Positions 24,201-33,289 of a stretch of 64,000 bases of DNA are shown in pieces (position 1 is the first letter of the stretch; every line of letters starts with the position of its first letter). The position numbers and the translations under genes are program-made. Origin of the DNA: Oryzias latipes (taxonomy: Eukaryota > Chordata > Actinopteri > Beloniformes > Adrianichthyidae). Location: positions 29,210,434 through 29,274,433 of the forward strand of contig NC_019859.2 in NCBI RefSeq assembly GCF_002234675.1, given 5' to 3'. The notes under the pieces were generated by a model. It saw only the letters and a list, made by a program, of their open reading frames with translations. It was not told the origin of the DNA and ran no database searches.

Positions 24201-27200
24201 AGTTTGTGGGGGGGGGACTAAGAAGACAAACAGCTTTCCAAAACCGTCCAGGTTTCACATTCCTTCCACAAATGATGTAAAATCAAAGAGGAAACAAATG
24301 TCTCATGAGAGAAGTTACATGTGGAAATTGTCAATAAAAATAGTAAACAATTAAATTGAAGAAAAGCCAAACACAGAAATGCTTTTAGAAGGTTTCTTAG
24401 GAAGTGCCTCCAGAACACTGATGAGTTCCTCTGTCCCCTGAGGAAGAAGAGCCAGAACCACCAGCTTCAGACCCTTTAACCTGATGAAGAACCCAGACGT
24501 TACACCTCACCTAAAGCATCTACCCTGATTCTGGACGTTTTCTTTTGGTCTTCAGACCAAAAGCCAATCAGTCATTGGGCTAGCCCCCTCCTCCCTCTTC
24601 ACCTCCCATCAAAAAAAAAGAAAGAAAACGGTAATGCAGAAAAACGATCTCTTAGGAAAAAATGATCATGCGATTGAGGGACCTTTGCTTTACTTGCAAT
24701 AATGAAAAGATGCAACAAATCTGCTGTGGGAACCAAAGAAAAGTTTATGCAGAATTTGGATTCTTAAAATATCGATTCTCATCGAGGAAACCTTAAATCC
24801 ATTTTACTACCAGTAATCTAAGAAACAGTTTCATTATAATTTAGGGAATTACTTTTGAAGTCATTAGTAATCTGGATTGTGTTGGTGTAAAAGGGATTCT
24901 GTGGAGGTTTGGCTCTCATCTGTGGTCTCACTGAAGACAAAGGGAAGATAAATGTCCAGATGTTCTGACAGGAGGAGACGACACAGATACCTTCCTTTGT
25001 GCTGAAGCTCCTGGAATGTAAATAACACACCTGATACCTTCCTTTCAGCCTTGTCCTCTCTGAGCTCCAGCTCCTGGGCTTCATATTCTTGCTTCCACTG
25101 TCTCTCGCTGTCTAGATTCCCCCTGGTTTTACTCATCTGCTGATGATCCTTTCTGAGAGCAAACAGCTTCTTCTTGAGGCTGTGAATCCTCTTTTCCCTT
25201 CTCCTTAACGCCTCCTCCTGCAGCTTAAATTTTTTCTGCAGTTCTTGTTGGAGATTTTCTTCTTTCCTTCCCTGGTTTGTGACTTTGACTCTAGGATGAT
25301 GAATCCCATCTTAAAGCCTGTTCTTCTTCTCTGTCCTGAAGTGTTTTTCCCTTTGAACGGCTGCCACATCTCTCTCCAAACTCTGGATCTTTGTCAAAAA
25401 GAATCTGAGTCTCTCAGTTTGGAGCTCTCCCTGCAGCACCTCCGCCAACCCCCCCCCAGCCTGGTGTTGACATAGTACGGTGTTAGCATGTTCCCTGTGA
25501 CTGAATGAAGAGCTTTTCTCAGTGCAGCCACCTCCGGTCTGCAGCCGGACAGCATCCAGGTACAGGAGCGCCTCCTTGTGGCTTCCTCTGGAAAAGCAAA
25601 ATTAGAAAAAACGTTCAACCTTTGAAGTTTATGGAATCTGCTCGTTTATAGTGAAATAAAGCATGATAATGGAACAGATTTCCTCCAGATCTACCAGATT
25701 TAGGCTTTTTATTTATGTTTTTATTTTTAAGTCCCAGGTTTTAACCCATAACTGCCATTCCCAGAGGAGAACTTGGCTAGGAGGCGCTTTAAGGTCCTAA
25801 CTGACTTGCTTCTCTGCTTCTGCTCTTCATGCTGGCTCTGTGAAGATGCGGTTGTTGGATCAGCAGCAGTTGGATCACAGTTGAAAACTTCAGGCGTTTT
25901 TGTCCAAAGGGTTGATTCCTTGGAGCAGAAAGAACCTGAACCTGTTCTTCCTCTGGCAGGAACCACCCGTGGCGTGTCTTTGAAACGGTAAAGATGGCCA
26001 ACAAGGCCGGGAGGCCTCGGTCTCGGTGCCACTCGCCGTTTCTGCCGGGCTCCAGCCCCCCGTCTGCCTCCTGCAGCCGCACCAGCACCCCCAGAACCAG
26101 CTACTACGGCTCAGACAACGTCAGCCCCACACTGGAGGACAAGGCCGGCTCTGCTCAGGCTGCTAAGGAGGACAGCAGGTGAGCCCACGGTCACTTCTTC
26201 CTGGAGGTTTGTCTGAGGCCTTATCGTGGATCTGAAACCAGCATCCTCTCTGCCTTAGTGCTAGTGGGCCAAAGCGTTTGGGTCAGCCAGGCACCCCGGG
26301 AGGTCAGGACCTGGAGGCGGCGCTGCGCAGCCTTTCCGCCCGCCAGCAGAACCACGCGTCCGACCGGCCTTTTTTCGACGTGGAGCGGGAGCGGAAGCTG
26401 CACGCCCTAGCGACAGACTGTGGGGGAGGGGACGGCTCCAGCGGCTTCCTTACCCCCAACGACAGCCTGGCCTCAAGTCCAGCAGCCTCCACAGGCACCA
26501 ACTACTCCAACGGCAGCTCTCAGCACTCCTGCGGCTCCTCTGGAGGATCCAGGTCCTACTTGCCCGACCGACTGCAGATTGTTAAACCACTGGAAGGTAA
26601 GGGGTGTGTATGTGTGTGTTTGTGTGTGTGTGCGTGTGTGCAGATGAAAGGTCGTGCCCTCTCTCCGTGAACCTTCAGCAGCAGTGAACACACAGTCCTC
26701 TCCTCCATCATCAGGCTCGGTGACTCTACACCACTGGCAGCAGCTGGCTAAACCAAACCTGGGGGGCATCCTGCACCCGCGGCCGGGTGTCCTGACTAAA
26801 GACTTCAAGGAGCTTGAGGTGGACGTCCAGCACGTGTACAGCCTGAATGACCTGGAGGAGGACGAACCGGAGCTGGACGGAGCGCGTGCTGCGGGTGGGT
26901 CAGCTGTCCGTGCATGCAGATGCCCCCCCTTCAGGGGCTTCATGTTCTGCAGATCAACCATGACTTTGACCTTTTTAGAGCCCATCCTCATCCTTCTGTC
27001 TCTCCCTTCATCATCCTCACAGTCTCTCCATTGGGTCTTCCTCATAACCTCCCCCCTCATGCCATAGCTGCCCACAAACGCTCCCCCCTCATTCCCTCCT
27101 TCTCCACCCGGTAAGAGCTGCATGTCTCCTTGAAGGATTTTATTCGTGTCTTTCTTCACTTTATATCAAGATTTCTAAGAAAATCTGCTGCTGCAATGTG

Positions 27201-28789
27201 AAGCGGGGGGCGGGGATTGAAGTGGGGGGCGGGGACAGTTTATTCCCAGGACAGGCGGGGCAGGCCGATGTATCTCAGCTTAGCCCAACAGTAGCTGGGA
27301 CAGGCTTTGGCAGTACCATAACCCCAAAAAGAATATCGTGGGTTATGAAAATATGAGAAAAAAAAACAAAATCAGAAAGCTAATTAGCTAAAGTAGGCTC
27401 GTCCACCGACAAGAAAGAAAGAAAAGAAAGAATTTGGTTATTCTGATCCTATACGGATTCTTACTGCCGAAACAGTCGGCTGCCAGTAAGCCTACTTTAG
27501 CTCCGAGTGTTTAGCTCAGCTCTTTTTGTTTCGTTACCCTCTTTAATATCAACCAATTTTGACAGACATGCAGCAGTTTTTTAAACGCCTAATAAACAGA
27601 GTGGTAGATCCGCTAGTCCTTTATCAACTGTTTTCCACCTCATCTTGGTGGAAAGTCGTATTAAATACAGACATGCCAAACGTAAATACTTTCCTTCTTG
27701 ACAGATTCCTTACCCCATTAACATCTAAACTGGCTCAGTGGCCTTGTGGTAGAGTGTCCGCTCTGTGACTGGCAGGTTCAAATCCAGGCCGTGTCATACC
27801 AAAGACTCTAAAAATAGGACCCAGTGGCTCCCTGCTTGACACTCAGCACACACCTAGGTGTGTGATAGGTGTGTGACAGAGTGGGACTTTAACTTTAATC
27901 TTCCACAAAGATTCCATGTTGATGGGAACGTTGTGAAACTCTGTTGCATGCATCTCAAACATCTCAAAGCGATGCTGCACGAGAGGCAGAGAGTTTTCAG
28001 TCCCAACCTGTACCTGAAGAACGGGTGATGTTTCTCTGCCATAGACTGACGGGTTCTCAAACGGGTCACCAGGAGGCTTCCTGCAGAACCCTTCATCCTG
28101 CTCACTTTGGATCTGGATGTTGCTTCATGTTCATCAGTTTCCTCCCTGATCTCCTGTGTTTTGATGGACTTCTTTACTATTTATTTGTATTCATTTTTTT
28201 TCCAAAGTTTTAAGGAAGCGACTCTCTTTTTAATAAATGTAAAATATTTGTACTCATGAAGGAATCCAATTTTTTTATTCTTTTAGTAAAATATGTATTA
28301 TTTCTGTTGCTGTATTTTGTTTTTTTACTTTGTCACGTATTTTTTATTTTTGCGATGTATTTTTTATACTGAAACAATGATGCATGTTTTTTTTTGATCT
28401 TTAGTGTTTCTCACTAAGTTTCCATGTTTGTTGTTTTTTTTTTTGTCCACTTTTTCATCACTGGTTTGTGTTTCAGGCTTCGCTCTCTCAGCCTGCCGTC
28501 TCTTTGGAACCGTGAACACGTGAGCCCCTCCTACCCGCCGGCTGCCCCCCCCCTGGGACTCCTGCAGCTTTTGAAGCAGCGTGGCATCTCAGCCTCCCCG
28601 CATCCACTCAGCGACTGGCGCCACGAACCGCGGGCCGCACGGCCCACCGTGGAGGACAAGGGGGGAGGGAACTCTTTTAGCCTGAACTTGGTGGAGAAGC
28701 TCCAGAACCTTGGGCTGCACAGAGTGGCAGCGTGGGGGATGATGAATCGATGGGGAGGAGGGAGGGAGCAGCATCCTCCCAAAGTGTAA
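14752..28789 (+). CDS. hap1: HAP1/TRAK-family motor adaptor (huntingtin-associated protein 1)
   Basis: Proteins of this family tether kinesin/dynein-dynactin to mitochondria and vesicles. Coding exons by splice sites and phase: 14752-14940, 15063-15251, (alternative first exon 17559-17718), 20458-20534, 20609-20725, 20796-20890, 22026-22134, 22211-22289, 22364-22494, 23380-23454, 23802-24013, 25960-26178, 26259-26596, 26715-26894, 27023-27110, 28477-28789 (TAA). From the alternative exon the frame is 2193 nt, 730 residues, without a stop. The protein has the HAP1 N-terminal coiled-coil region (about 54-351), the SYLPDRLQIVKPLE box (about 523-537), a tryptophan/proline-rich block and a short Milton-like C-terminus. 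It resembles TRAK1/2 throughout, so naming it hap1 rests on its position next to gastrin. The start codon of the longer form was not found. Confidence 0.88.
15658..15671. promoter_or_regulatory. Palindromic X-box (possible RFX site)
   Basis: GTAACCATGGTAAC fits the RFX consensus GTNRCC-N(0-3)-RGYAAC on both strands, inside the hap1 intron between 15251 and the alternative first exon. The motif is seen directly. Binding is inference. Confidence 0.4.
17559..17718 (+). CDS. hap1: hap1 alternative first coding exon
   Basis: ATG at 17559 opens 53 codons plus one base, ending at CCCAAG|GTGAGA. The product is acidic (ASEEDEDE) with an asparagine-rich run of about ten residues. Phase 1 joins the exon at 20458 in frame, changing the junction codon from TTG (long form, ...KYF-L-LCSDRVGQ) to GTG (...VTQ-V-LCSDRVGQ). 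Mammalian TRAK1 has the same choice between a long start and a short acidic start exon reading ...EEVLCAERVGQ. A TCC-rich tract (17325-17345) lies just upstream. No TATA box is evident. Transcription from here is inference. Confidence 0.65.
18388..18414 (+). repeat. G27 homopolymer
   Basis: Twenty-seven consecutive guanines in a hap1 intron, on the transcribed sense strand. Likely G-quadruplex-forming and length-unstable. The exact count may be affected by sequencing. Confidence 0.8.
18840..19090. repeat. 10-bp periodic tandem repeat
   Basis: About 25 units with consensus NNTTTCAGAC stay in almost exact 10-base register over roughly 250 bases (for example CTCTTTCAGA, CCACTTCAGA, CATCTCAGAC). 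An open frame across it is a by-product of the periodicity. Confidence 0.8.
19110..20457. other. hap1 intron sequence, no gene
   Basis: Open frames near 19490-19970 lack family similarity and splice context. I see intronic sequence with a polypyrimidine tract leading to the acceptor at 20457. Confidence 0.5.
20458..24013 (+). CDS. hap1: hap1 exons encoding the HAP1 N-terminal coiled-coil domain
   Basis: Eight exons. Signature blocks in order are RVGQVTKTYHDI, the KERDLELAARIGQSLL heptad start, ELSMRDDLLQFY (motor-adaptor region), PIKRNESSGSL followed by a long coiled coil, EELARKVEDSLRQQEEI, and MDSLAAEIEGTFRKGL at the end of 23802-24013. In TRAK proteins this region binds kinesin-1 heavy chain and dynein-dynactin. 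All junctions keep phase, and the heptad patterns are continuous across exons. Confidence 0.88.
24818..25950 (-). pseudogene. Antisense coiled-coil gene or gene relic inside a hap1 intron
   Basis: Not recognised. On the - strand a frame of 91 codons starts after a good acceptor (exon from 25587, preceded by TTTTGCTTTTCCAG) and reads LAEVLQGELQTERLRFFL and ERDVAAVQREKHFRTEKK. After one in-frame TAA at 25313-25311 it continues in the same frame into a strongly helical, charged segment (EENLQQELQKKFKLQEEALR, then a further KKKLFALRKDHQQ block) down to about 25045. A probable upstream exon (about 25950-25757, Ser/Gln/Lys-rich, donor GG|GTTAAA) has matching phase 2. A 3' exon at 24943-24818 follows a CTTTGTCTTCAG acceptor. 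Either a nested gene with an unrecognised intron over the TAA, or a decayed one. Confidence 0.45.
25960..27110 (+). CDS. hap1: hap1 middle exons (TRAK-like linker)
   Basis: Four exons. 25960-26178 encodes VFETVKMANK and a Ser/Pro-rich segment ending TPRTSYYGSDN, as in TRAK proteins. 26259-26596 encodes PGTPGGQDLEAALRSL, a charged helix, a Ser/Gly-rich linker and SYLPDRLQIVKPLE. 26715-26894 encodes SVTLHHWQQLAKPNLGGIL, PRPGVLTK and the acidic VYSLNDLEEDEPELDG. 27023-27110 is short and proline-rich; its boundaries are the least certain, with alternative GT donors at 26895 and 26899. Confidence 0.75.
27731..27897 (+). mobile_element. tRNA-derived SINE (copy 1)
   Basis: A tRNA-like head with A box TGGCCTTGTGGTAGAGTG and an intact B box GGTTCAAATCC, followed by a body CATACCAAAGACTCTAAAAAT, CCCTGCTTGACACTCAGCA and a pyrimidine-rich end ACTTTAACTTTAATC. 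The same family recurs at 30931. Lies in the last hap1 intron, same strand as the gene. Confidence 0.75.
28477..28789 (+). CDS. hap1: hap1 last coding exon (Milton-like C-terminus)
   Basis: Follows the acceptor TTTGTGTTTCAG in matching phase. It encodes LGLLQLLKQRGISAS and LNLVEKLQNLGLHRVA, both corresponding to conserved boxes in the C-terminal half of TRAK/Milton proteins, then ends at TAA 28787-28789. As I recall the mammalian HAP1 sequence, it lacks this region. Confidence 0.8.
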
Positions 28790-29364
28790 CCCTCCCGATT
28801 CACCTCAGTGACCTGCAGGACCCCCACAGTCACTCTGTGTCAGAGCCCCACAGGAGTGCTGATGATGGTGCTTCTCTGGACATACCCCCCCGATCATCCT
28901 TTAATACTTTGTGTTGTGGACGTGCTTTTACCGTTTTCACATTGCTGCTTTTAAAAAAAGTCGAGACTCTTGTTGCTTTTAGTTTTCAGAGCCATATGAC
29001 CATCCTTTTGGTTTCTGGGACCCCAAAACTTGGGTGAGTCCCCTCCACCTGCACTTAAACTGGCTTGGGTCACAGGGAAATGACCCCCACCCCTACCAAA
29101 AAAAACCCAAAGCAGTCCTCTGCCCTGCGGCCGGCAGAAGACTGCGCGCAAACCTGCGTCTGTGTTTGAAATCGCATGTCATTTGTCTGCGGTGTTCTGT
29201 TTGAAAACAGTTTTTAGACGTCATGCCGTCTTTCCGAACACTCGGCTGTAGGAAAAAGGCATAGGATACTGTGGATTTAAAGGGAAACCGACTCCAGCCC
29301 CCACCCCCCCACACACACCTCTGCTGTAGTCTGAGAGCTGTGAGTGTAAACTGTAGCACCTGTG

Positions 29365-29370
29365 AATAAA
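29365..29370 (+). terminator. hap1: hap1 polyadenylation signal
   Basis: AATAAA about 575 bases after the hap1 stop codon. It is the first canonical signal in the 3' UTR, followed by GTGAGTCTTCTCTC, a GT/T-rich downstream element. Confidence 0.65.
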
Positions 29371-29440
29371 GCTCTTCAGTGCAGCTCAGAGTGTGAGTCT
29401 TCTCTCAGTCAGCACACAGAGTCCAGACTGCTGTCAAACT

Positions 29441-29446
29441 TTTATT
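29441..29446 (-). terminator. gast: gast polyadenylation signal
   Basis: TTTATT on the + strand, that is AATAAA on the - strand, 74 bases after the gastrin stop. It faces the hap1 signal 70 bases away. Confidence 0.7.
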
Positions 29447-29519
29447 CTGAAAGGCTGCAAGCATTCAGTTTCTGTACAGTCCGATCAAAAATGGACCCAC
29501 AAGGTCGTCGCCGGTGGCC

Positions 29520-30068
29520 TCATTCTGCGTCCCTCCTCCCAAAGTCCAGCCAGCCCCGGTAGTCCCGATCCGACATGCAGTCAGAGTTCATCACCTCTGC
29601 GAACAGACCAGTCCTACATGAACCACACAGACAACAGCGCTCCAGAACTCAGCAGATGGGTTCCCAAACACTCCTTCCCCCTTATGTCTACCTCTGCTCA
29701 AGGTTCAGTTTTGAAAGAATGACCCATGAAGGTCCATTTTTCTCTCTTTTGAGACACCAGTTCTGCTAGATTTTTTCAACCATCAGAACTGGTTTGTGAA
29801 GGAAACTGTGATGAATCTGACGGAGAAGCTCAGACCTGCTGCACGTACCTGACAGGGCCTGCACGATCTGCTTGGTCATCATTTCCCGTTCATCCTCTGT
29901 CAGGTGCGCCCGCCTCCGCTCTCGGGTGGCTACCCTCATCCTGCCGGTTGGCTCCGCCCCTTTGTGAGCCAGGGCCCCGGTCCCCCCGTCTGCCTTAGCC
30001 GGGGAGGCCGAGCTGGAGACCAGCAGAACCACCAGGAGGGCAAAGAGAAGAGCAGTTTTCCCTGACAT
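29520..30068 (-). CDS. gast: Preprogastrin
   Basis: Two coding exons: 30068-29849 and 29596-29520, with intron donor G|GTACGTG and acceptor TTCGCAG, phase 1. The 98-residue precursor has a signal peptide (about 1-21, hydrophobic LLFALLVVLLV), a spacer with arginine-rich sites (RERRR, 50-53), then a C-terminus DYRGWLDF-G-R-R-DAE. The GRR after Phe is the amidation and dibasic processing signal. Tyr is seventh from the amidated Phe, the cholecystokinin-like position. The core reads W-L-D-F where the gastrin/CCK family normally has W-M-D-F. Gastrin stimulates gastric acid secretion through CCK-B-type receptors. Convergence with hap1 matches the tetrapod gene order. Confidence 0.88.
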
Positions 30069-30121
30069 GGCTGCCTAACCGCAGAGAGAAGATGATGGTC
30101 TGCTGCTCCAGAGCGGACGGC

Positions 30122-30128
30122 TTTTAAA
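30122..30128 (-). promoter_or_regulatory. gast: gast TATA-like box
   Basis: TTTAAAA on the - strand, about 55-60 bases upstream of the gastrin ATG, giving a predicted start near 30097 and a 5' UTR of about 30 bases. A noncoding first exon further upstream, as in mammals, cannot be excluded. Confidence 0.5.
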
Positions 30129-30570
30129 GCTCTGCCTGACTGATAACAGAGTATCGGATTGATCTGGAGATGCATGCTGGGAAAGGAAGTGTGCAAAGTA
30201 AACACTACAGTTGTAAGTGCAGAAAAGCCTATAAATCTACTTTTTGCTGCAGCAACCGTAAAACTACTCGATGTGTTTACAAAAGAAATCCAATTTTCCA
30301 ACACAAAGGAGGTGATGAGAGCTGGAGGGTAAAGAGAAACACCTTCAATAAAATATCCTTCAGGTCAGGTTTATGAAAACATCTGCTTAAGAAGAAAACA
30401 AGACAATTCTCTGAGAAGTGTTGTGTCTGTTGTGTTCTGTCTGTGGTTCAACCGTCAGATCTGCTTGTTTTTGGCATTGATGTTCATTGGAAAGATCTGG
30501 ATTGACTTGGACTTTAACAATCAGGTGTGATGTTCCTGTGTGAGTCTGTGTGAGCTGAAGCGGTTCACCT

Positions 30571-30596
30571 CCTCCTCCTCCTCCTCCTCCTCTCAC
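30571..30596. repeat. (CCT)n microsatellite
   Basis: Eight to nine CCT/CTC units upstream of gastrin; a homopurine-homopyrimidine tract. Confidence 0.85.
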
Positions 30597-30930
30597 AGCG
30601 TGAATGGTACTTTCCAGATGACGCCTTTCACCCCTTTTAGTTCAATATTGGACAGTAATTTACACGCAGTACTGATTTTCTTGAGCTTCCGCTGACGGGC
30701 TCGGATGTTTCTCATGCAACAGAAAAAAACAGAACATGAAGTTCTTCAGAACTTTAGCACACACAACTGTTACATTAAACATAAGCAGTTTGCAGGATTT
30801 CAGTAACCAGCATTAAATCAGAAGAAACATTTCTACTGAGATTTTGATTGTTGACTGATTCATTACTTCATTCTTACATATGAAAAAGTTCAAACATCAC
30901 CTGCATGACTGAATACATGAATGAAATACA

Positions 30931-31160
30931 GGCTCGCTCAGTGGCCTTGTGGTAGAGTGTCCGGCCTGAGACTAGAAGGTTGTGAGCTCAAAACCACGCT
31001 CGAGTCGTACCAAAGACTAAAAATGGGATTCAATGCCTCCCTTCTTGACACTCAGCATTAAGGTTTGGAATGGGGTGTGGGGGGCTTTGAACTACCAAAT
31101 GGGTCCCAATATGTCTGCAGCTCACCGCTTCCTCAGGGGATGGGTCAAATGTGTGTGACA
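30931..31160 (+). mobile_element. tRNA-derived SINE (copy 2)
   Basis: Same family as 27731-27897: A box TGGCCTTGTGGTAGAGTG, decayed B box, then CGTACCAAAGACTAAAAATG and TTCTTGACACTCAGCATTAA, with a longer body ending GGGGATGGGTCAAATGTGTG. A TTAA-type MITE is inserted directly behind it. Confidence 0.75.
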
Positions 31161-31173
31161 GCTAATAGGACTG

Positions 31174-31385
31174 TAACCCTTGTGCTATCTTAGATGACCC
31201 CACCCTTACATTGACGTGTTCTCCCTACCATGACAAAGGTGGATAAAGGTGGAAAGATTTCATGTAATCCATGGACACCAGTGAAGATCACAAATCATTG
31301 AAGAAAAAAGGTTCAGAGCACTGTATAGTGGGTCTAGATGACCCAACTCCCAATGTTAACGTGCCTAGGATAGCACAAGGGTTAA
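31174..31385 (+). mobile_element. TTAA-type MITE, copy 1
   Basis: Terminal inverted repeats TAACCCTTGTGCTATC and GATAGCACAAGGGTTA bound about 212 bases. The right end abuts TTAA, as in piggyBac-type elements. Two more copies lie at 45079 and (inverted) 53291. No coding capacity. Confidence 0.75.
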
Positions 31386-33285
31386 ATTGAAACTTAATAA
31401 TAGCTAAATCAGACTTTTCTACTTCATTCTTATGAAGATTATTTTTTGTACTTTACAAGGCAACAATTTTTCATTTTTTAAATGTAACATTTTTTTTGAA
31501 ACGCCACCCTTCTTTTTGCTATTTTTCTTTTTTTTTGTTAATTTTATGGATTCAGATTTTGAATTTTCGTGATCTTATAGTGTGGTTGGCTTCGTGTAGA
31601 TTTGTTCTCGCATATGAAAACCTGCTTTTGTTTTTGTTGCTTTCTCCTTGTTTTTTCCTTGCTTCACCCTCTTCATCACAGATCTCCTCTTCCTTCTCCT
31701 TTTTCTGTTTTTTCCCCTTAACTTTCAGCAGCTCTTGAAATGAAACTGCCTCATTCTTACTTCTGTTCTGATTTGTTTGCTCTTTAAAAAAAAGCTTGAA
31801 ATGAACAGGGATGACATGTTGCTGTAAAAACCATGAAGCCTGCAGGTCTTTGACAGCAGAAGAGTCTTGGTGTCTGCAGATGGACAGAAGCTCAAACCTG
31901 TGAAGATTTCCCGTCTAATCGTAGGACGTCAAAGAGATAAAAGCAAATGTTTGACAAGCGTGCAATTTGGAGACACGCCCACACTCTAGTCTGAAAGCAG
32001 TGCATATAATGGAGGGAGTGTTCCTGTTCTACCTGTTACCCCCCCCAGACACACACATATGCTTTCTGAGGGCGGCTGCAGAGCATTTCTCACAGGTGAA
32101 TGCTCAGATTAGATCTCAGACTGTTTGTCTGAATCACATTCTGTTCTCACAGGAACCTGACCAATGGGCGAGCAGCATTGAGTTACTATCACTGTCACAT
32201 TTACTTAGATCAATATCGCTAAAAAACTCTTCTAAAAGTAGTTGTATTGCAGTCGATTGTTTTTGGAGAAGATCTATGATCAAAGACCCATATTTAGCTA
32301 AAGGTTTTTTTTGTTTCTGATATTTTTTGTGTGCAACATTTGTGACTTTTTCTGAGGGATGCTTATCAGAAGTGTGGCGGGGGGGGTCGCTTTTGTTTAT
32401 CTCTAAAATAAAAGATGGAGTTCTATCTTCTAAAAGAGATTAAATGTAGTCTATTGTATCTGTAAACAAGCGTCTTCTACCTTAATGAAAAATCTGTTGT
32501 GTTTTAACAAGTTTATGAGTTTATGAATTATTTTTCTGCATTTGTCTTAATCTATGTTTTACACTTTACAAATGCTTTACAGGTCCATGATAGTTTTTCA
32601 ACACAGTTTACTTGTTTTTGATTAATTATTTGGATGGACACTTTTTCTTTGTACTTGAGTAATATTACTTTGAAGTATGTCTTCAATGCTAGGATTTTTA
32701 GAAGTGTTTAAAAGCTAACTCAAATTCAAAACTAAAGAAATATTTGATTTAATCTTTTAAAGATCATAAGTGGAGTAGTTTTTACAGAGAAAAGGTTTCA
32801 TTTTCACACAGAAGTGACTGTGTCATTGATTCTTTGTTCTCTCTGGACTGTTTCATGCGGTTTCCCTGCAGCAGCCTTTCGTGTGCACCAGATTTGAAGT
32901 GATACACAGCTTATCCTTTTACATTTCCGCACAAATGTCAGCTGTGAACCAAAGACCAACTTCATCATTGTGCGCTTTTGCATTTGTTTATCCACAGATG
33001 TTAGAGACCACACATTGGGACAGACATGCAGCTCAAACCAACAGCCTGCTACTTAGGATTACATGAAACAATTAAAAACAACAAATGAACATCACATTAA
33101 AATACCAACACAAAAATCTGTGACGGATTTGTAAAATTGACACTCCTTCATCCATTCAGCCTTTATTAACGCGTTTATACACTAACCCTTACCAAAATAC
33201 TGCACAAAGTAAAGTTACTAAGAACTAACCCATTATAAACTGTCAAAACACCCTGTGGGTCCATCTCCTGCAGGATAGCTCCTTG
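31386..33285. other. Gene-free stretch
   Basis: AT-rich, with T-runs and short open frames; no family feature seen. A C-run at 32040 and a G-run near 32380 are simple sequence. Confidence 0.5.
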
Positions 33286-33289
33286 GATG

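Noticed and set aside
26473-27159. A 228-codon open frame on the - strand
   Set aside because: It lies antisense to the GC-rich hap1 exons 26259-26894; the + strand frame has splice sites and clear family similarity.
27731-31160. Possible tRNA genes (good A and B boxes)
   Set aside because: Both copies continue into the same non-tRNA body and lack a foldable acceptor stem, so they are tRNA-derived SINEs.
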